The notes below the pieces were generated by a model that saw nothing but the letters and a program-made list of their open reading frames with translations, was not told where the DNA came from and ran no database searches. This document shows, piece by piece, positions 59,969-64,000 of a DNA stretch of 64,000 bases (positions within the stretch are counted from its first letter, which is position 1; every line of letters begins with the position of its first letter). The stretch is taken from NCBI GenBank assembly GCA_014898425.1, contig RCSZ01000011.1, positions 1,920,501-1,984,500 of the forward strand. Reading direction: 5' to 3'. The translations under genes and the position numbers were made by a program. The DNA is from Botryotinia globosa. Lineage: Eukaryota; Ascomycota; Leotiomycetes; Helotiales; Sclerotiniaceae.

Positions 59969-60889
59969 ATGGCTTGGGATGGATGTTTGTTTCTACGGGT
60001 TATTTTTTCTGCGGCACGGGATAGGTCTCACTTATGATATACAAGGGAAAAGCATCGCGCTGCATGATCGATGCCGATATTCGATGAGACCGGATAGAGA
60101 AAAATGAAATCATACCCTGCCTCAATTTGTGGTCCATATACAACGATTGCGAATTTGGTGTGAATATGTGAAATTGGGTTCCAGAAGGATTACTCAAGAT
60201 GTCAATAAACAATGTTCATTAAGCGCCGAAGAAGGAACCTCCAGGACGCCATGGTTACATGTCAGAGTGAAGACATCTATTGTTCAATACGATTTCCATC
60301 GATTTCGATCAAGCCCATTTCATGATCGAGTTTACAATTCCATTTAATCTTATTTTCGGACCTTCCGGTGGTTGTCCTAATTGTTTTGATCATAATGCTC
60401 TTCAGATAATTTGCTTCGGCCAGCGCTAAAGCATACTTGCTAAGTTGACAATGTGGTAGGTCGGCCTGTCGATCAAGCATTGGCCGCATTTGTTTATGGC
60501 ATTGGTCATCACTCGGCCATCCGGATACATACCAGGACAAAAAGTGCCTCAACTGCTGGATTAATTCCATCGTTCCATTGCCATCCCACAAACCACCATG
60601 GCCGTGTTTGATGTGGGTAGAGCCTTAACGTTTACCATCGCAAAAGTCTAATGGCATGTTTATAGGAGCACCAAGGTTTAGTCCACGGTCACCATGCATA
60701 GTGCTGGTTTACATGTCTTCTGCCTTTGTTGATTGTATTGAGCTCTGCTTTGTTAAATATGAATGGTCCCAGTGGTCTGTTCTCAGTATCCTCCTCCTGG
60801 TGAGAAATACTTGTTTTACTTTTGATTATCAAGAAAATTCGAATAATTCGTCTTGTCATCTCACTTTTACATATTGAAGCATTCATATT
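59969..60889. other. Intergenic region, no gene seen
   Basis: RPL43 3' flank and upstream region of the 406-aa gene. Short ORFs on both strands have no recognisable content. Confidence 0.5.
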
Positions 60890-62342
60890 ATGAGTTATAA
60901 CGGAAGTAATGCTGGACGGGACAGGAGCGTTTCTCATCGTAGTGGAAGGGATGATAACGAATATGCCCCTCTACCCCATCATAATGACAGGGATAATGGA
61001 AGTATCGCTCATTATGGTAGAACGGTTAAAGATGAGGGTGATGACAGAATAAGTACTACTTCTGTGCGTGTGAAGACTAGAGGACCACCGATCTCTTATT
61101 ATAATAAATATGGTAATGATGAGAGTAAGTCGGCGCAAGTGCTGGGTACTAAAACTTGATGTAACAATGCTGACAATAACAGAAATAGCCCGGTCGCATA
61201 GGAGTAGAAGTATCAGCAGAGGGGGTGATGAGTCGCCCGAAAGACATCGCCGTGCGTTTTTCTCGAAACAAAAATTTATTGTGAATGCTGACGATAATAA
61301 AATTAGCCTTACAGCGCAAGACTGGAAGCCATTCTGGAAGTAAACGTGCGCCGTCGGTTTCATCTGATAGAACTGCTCGCCGTGCGTTTTCCTCGAAACA
61401 AATTTTTGTTTTGGCATGCTGACAATGATAAAATAGCTTCAATCCCTAGGGACCGCCAAAATGATACTGACTCGCAAGCAATTGATACACAATCGTATAC
61501 TTCTACTAGAAGATCGCATACTTCTAGGCAATGTGTGTTTATCCATATCTCAATGCATTGGTTAGAAGTACAGTATTGACATAAAAATAGATAATGGATA
61601 TACGCCCAGCCATCATGATAACCAGAGAAGTCATAGAGGCAGGTCCGCAAGCGAATTGGCAGGGCTGTCGAAGCAGACAGAGAGCCTGAGCCTTGGAGAT
61701 CCCAATCACGATAGAGTTGCAAGGTGGAGTAAGGGAGTAGAACCCGAGACTGGAGGAGACTGGTCGGATGATGATCCCACAACCGAGTTAAGATCAGTCA
61801 ATAGAGAAGGTTCGAATGCACCATCAAGTCTCTACAAAAAAAGCAACTCTGGACGCGATCGTGAACGTTTTCAATCAGATGCCGATAGGTATAGTCGTTC
61901 TGACACTTCCAGGAAATCGTACATTCCTCCTCCTCCTGGGTCATTTACTGCTGACTTTCCTCCCAATGACACTCGCTCACAATCGCACGCTCTTGCTCTT
62001 CAACAATATCGTGATGACCATGCTCCCCGCAAGGCTCGGTCACATAGATCGTACGATAATGATGGCTATGCTTCCTCTGTTCCTCGGTCACACAGACCGC
62101 GCAACCCTTCCCCATCGTATGGCAGGGACTCTTATGTTGATGGACACCATAATATTGGATTCGTGGACCTTGCTCAAACGCACGTGAATGTGACGACTAT
62201 CAATGGCCCTAGTGGGGATTTTATGGGTGGACCGAGTAAGAGAGAACTAAGGAGAATGGAAAAAGAGAGAGAGTACGAGCTAGACAGGGCAATGATAGAC
62301 CGTGGGATGATACCACCTCCTAGGAAAGGGTTCTGGGATTGA
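60890..62342 (+). CDS. Disordered RS/charged protein, 406 aa, unknown function
   Basis: Five exons, 60890-61124, 61189-61251, 61307-61381, 61437-61532 and 61591-62342, stay in frame to TGA. The protein is rich in Ser, Arg, His, Asp and Asn (SNAGRDRSVSHRSGRDDNEY; SHRSRSISRGGDESPERHR) and has no predicted fold until the end. A short conserved-looking C-terminal block, GPSKRELRRMEKEREYELD followed by PPPRKGFWD, may be helical. Introns 2 and 3 are each 55 nt and nearly copies of each other. RS-like composition could mean an RNA-processing role, but this is weak. No family is recognised. Confidence 0.7.
61252..61436 (+). repeat. Two near-copy adjacent introns
   Basis: Introns 61252-61306 and 61382-61436 are both 55 nt. 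They share the 5' GTGCGTTTT and CTCGAAACAAA blocks, the CTGAC branch site and the ATAAAAT.AG end. The 15-nt middle differs. The flanking exon bases match only at TCGCC upstream. Confidence 0.85.
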
Positions 62343-63203
62343 GGAGGCGCGATTTTGATATTGACTGGTAGCGTTTAGGGGGATTAGAGTAGGGGGAAGC
62401 GCGTGTCGGGATCTGGAAAGGAAAACCGGGAGGAAGAATTGGAAATTGGGAACTCAAGTATAGTATTATATCTATAAGGGTTGGGAAATCACCTTGGGAA
62501 TATCTCCACGTGGTGGAGTTTTGGGCTAGGAATTGTGGAGTTCTTGATAGCGGGTGTTATATGGGTAGCGTTTGTTTTCTCTTTGATAGTATCTCTCGGT
62601 TTATAGATTTTGCTTTAGCGAATTGGATGTTGTTTTTGTTGTAAACTGGGTGGTCATTTGATTGTATATAGATGGACGACATTAGTAAATGTTGATTCTT
62701 CGGGCCGAGTTAGAATTGTTTATATTTACATGTATACCTAGGTAGGTACTTATATCAGTTTGGTTCCGTGAGATCTTCGAAGAGTTCTATCCAGCTTTAA
62801 TTTTCTTCAATTCAATCGCCGGATTAAACATGCTATCCATGATATATCCTCTAACCCATATTTTACAATCTGAAACAGTAATTGTTAACTTTAACATACT
62901 CCGCACTTACATCTACCTCATATTTCGATTTCTGAATTTTTACACCGTGGAATAGAGTCGCCGGTGTAAATATATAATATTAATTCAAAAGATACAGAAT
63001 GCAGAGAGAAGAGAGAAGAGTTTTTCATTATCGATATAATACTACATATCCTTACCTCGTTACCTCCTCAAGATTGAATGGATCTCTGTATCCTATTCGC
63101 AAGTTTCATCCCCCTATCCTTATGCTTCTCACTTCCACATACATAACCTCGCAGGGAAAAGTTTCAATTCTACACCTCTCTCCCAGAAAATTGGAAAATC
63201 ATC
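62343..63203. other. Intergenic region, 406-aa gene to oxidase
   Basis: 3' flanks of two convergent genes, with a TACCTAGGTA at 62735-62744. No gene is supported. Confidence 0.5.
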
Positions 63204-64000
63204 TCATTCCAATCCCCGAACCAACTCAACAACTTCTTCCGCACAGCCAATACTGGATTGATACCCTCCACTCCCGTGTCCATAATTATGAATGACATAG
63301 ACACCTTCTATTTTCTTTGCTCTTCCCTTTCCATCTCTCCCATTATCTCCTTCCCCATTCCCCTCAATCTCAACCCTCGCGCCCCCCTTCCTCCCAGGTC
63401 TAAACCCCACATACGTATCCAGCACTTCTATCTCCCCTTTCTCATTCTGCAAATCTTCGGCCCATCCTATATCTTTCAATCTCTGGATTATCCTACTTGA
63501 TAATTCATGGTCGGGGTTTGCGTTCCAGGTGTTGGCCTATGGGATTGTATGTATGTGGTTAGCTTGTGATTCCCTTGTACTATTCTGTTCTCTCCTCTTT
63601 ATACCCTCATTCCCGAAGCGAGGAAATACCCCTCCCCTTCCATTCCCATCCATCTTCTGTACATATACCAAGAAACAAGTTTCAAGTGCTCCACCAGCGC
63701 CCCCCCAAAAACCCCCAAAGAAATCAACCCACCTCCTTAACCCCCCCAACCACACTCCTCCCACTCCCAGGCCTCGGAATCACATACAGCAACTCATCGC
63801 CCCTCTCCCCCAAATCCCCCACAAAAGTCTTACAAACCCTCGTTTCTCCTTTCACCAACAAAACCTGTCCTCTCACCGGAAACATCTTCTCCGCCTCCTC
63901 TTTCTCCACAAAGCGCGCGGCAGAGAGTCCGGTGCAATTAATCAGTACATCGATGTTCTCTCCCGCAAGCACATCTCTACATCCCCGCACCACACCCTCT
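63204..64000 (-). CDS. D-amino-acid oxidase family flavoenzyme, C-terminal part
   Basis: FAD-dependent oxidation of D-amino acids, typically peroxisomal. Two exons are seen, from beyond 64000 to 63733 and 63536-63204, with a 196-nt intron between. Motifs in order are [43 protein letters not shown], then [16 protein letters not shown] with the substrate-carboxylate Arg, and [18 protein letters not shown] near the C-terminus. This is the complete C-terminal DAO signature. The protein ends ELVRGLE without an obvious C-terminal SKL-type peroxisomal signal. The N-terminal FAD-binding half lies outside the window. The Gly/Arg-rich insertion ([17 protein letters not shown]) is unusual. Confidence 0.9.

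Noticed and set aside
60277..60591. 104-codon minus ORF downstream of RPL43
   Set aside because: No family resemblance, no splice or start context, and composition like surrounding intergenic DNA.

Overview
The window is nuclear DNA of a filamentous ascomycete (Pezizomycotina). The signs are multi-exon genes with 45-200 nt GT-AG introns carrying CTAAC/CTGAC-type branch points, a BiP ending in HDEL, a fungal-type Nup82, the fungal mitoribosome protein mL60, Zn2Cys6 and Myb-like regulators, and AT-rich terminal-inverted-repeat elements. Gene content and style suggest Leotiomycetes (Botrytis/Sclerotinia-like); that is an inference, since no alignment was run. Exon boundaries below were reconstructed by hand from splice signals and reading-frame arithmetic.

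Layout. 0.1-10.7 kb: a divergent endosomal pair, DOA4-type deubiquitinase (-) and ESCRT-0 subunit VPS27 (+), followed by ribosome-rescue GTPase HBS1 (+). 11.4-16.1 kb: a decayed island with an amidase pseudogene (-), a Zn2Cys6 regulator pseudogene (+) and a 512-bp inverted-repeat element. 16.5-18.8 kb: ER Hsp70 KAR2/BiP (-). 18.8-29.7 kb: gene-poor, interrupted only by a Myb/SANT-like regulator (23.4-24.6 kb). 29.7-32.1 kb: triple-CCCH protein (-). 34.1-35.9 kb: MFS transporter with a short C-terminus (+). 36.8-42.0 kb: a compact housekeeping block of two divergent pairs, NUP82/CBC2 and MRPL31/TRS20. 43.5-44.2 kb: histone H4. 44.2-49.3 kb: satellites, a second inverted-repeat element and a membrane-protein ORF. 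49.4-53.1 kb: a Na,K-ATPase-like P-type ATPase (+). 53.8-56.1 kb: two unrecognised small membrane proteins with a 16-bp minisatellite between them. 57.3-60.0 kb: divergent saccharopine-dehydrogenase-like oxidoreductase and ribosomal protein eL43. 60.9-62.3 kb: a disordered RS/charged protein with two near-copy introns. 63.2-64.0 kb: the C-terminal part of a D-amino-acid oxidase, cut by the window end.

Functional links: DOA4 and VPS27 act on the same multivesicular-body cargo and share one intergenic region. NUP82 and CBC2 both serve nuclear mRNA export and share a 288-bp promoter. The amidase/regulator pair looks like a nitrogen-catabolic unit lost as a whole. The most unusual observations are a template-switch-like inverted insertion at the amidase catalytic lysine, two near-copy adjacent introns resembling introner elements, an in-frame-skippable exon in HBS1, a P2C-type ATPase lacking a key cation-site aspartate, and a pair of apparently related, unassigned small membrane proteins.
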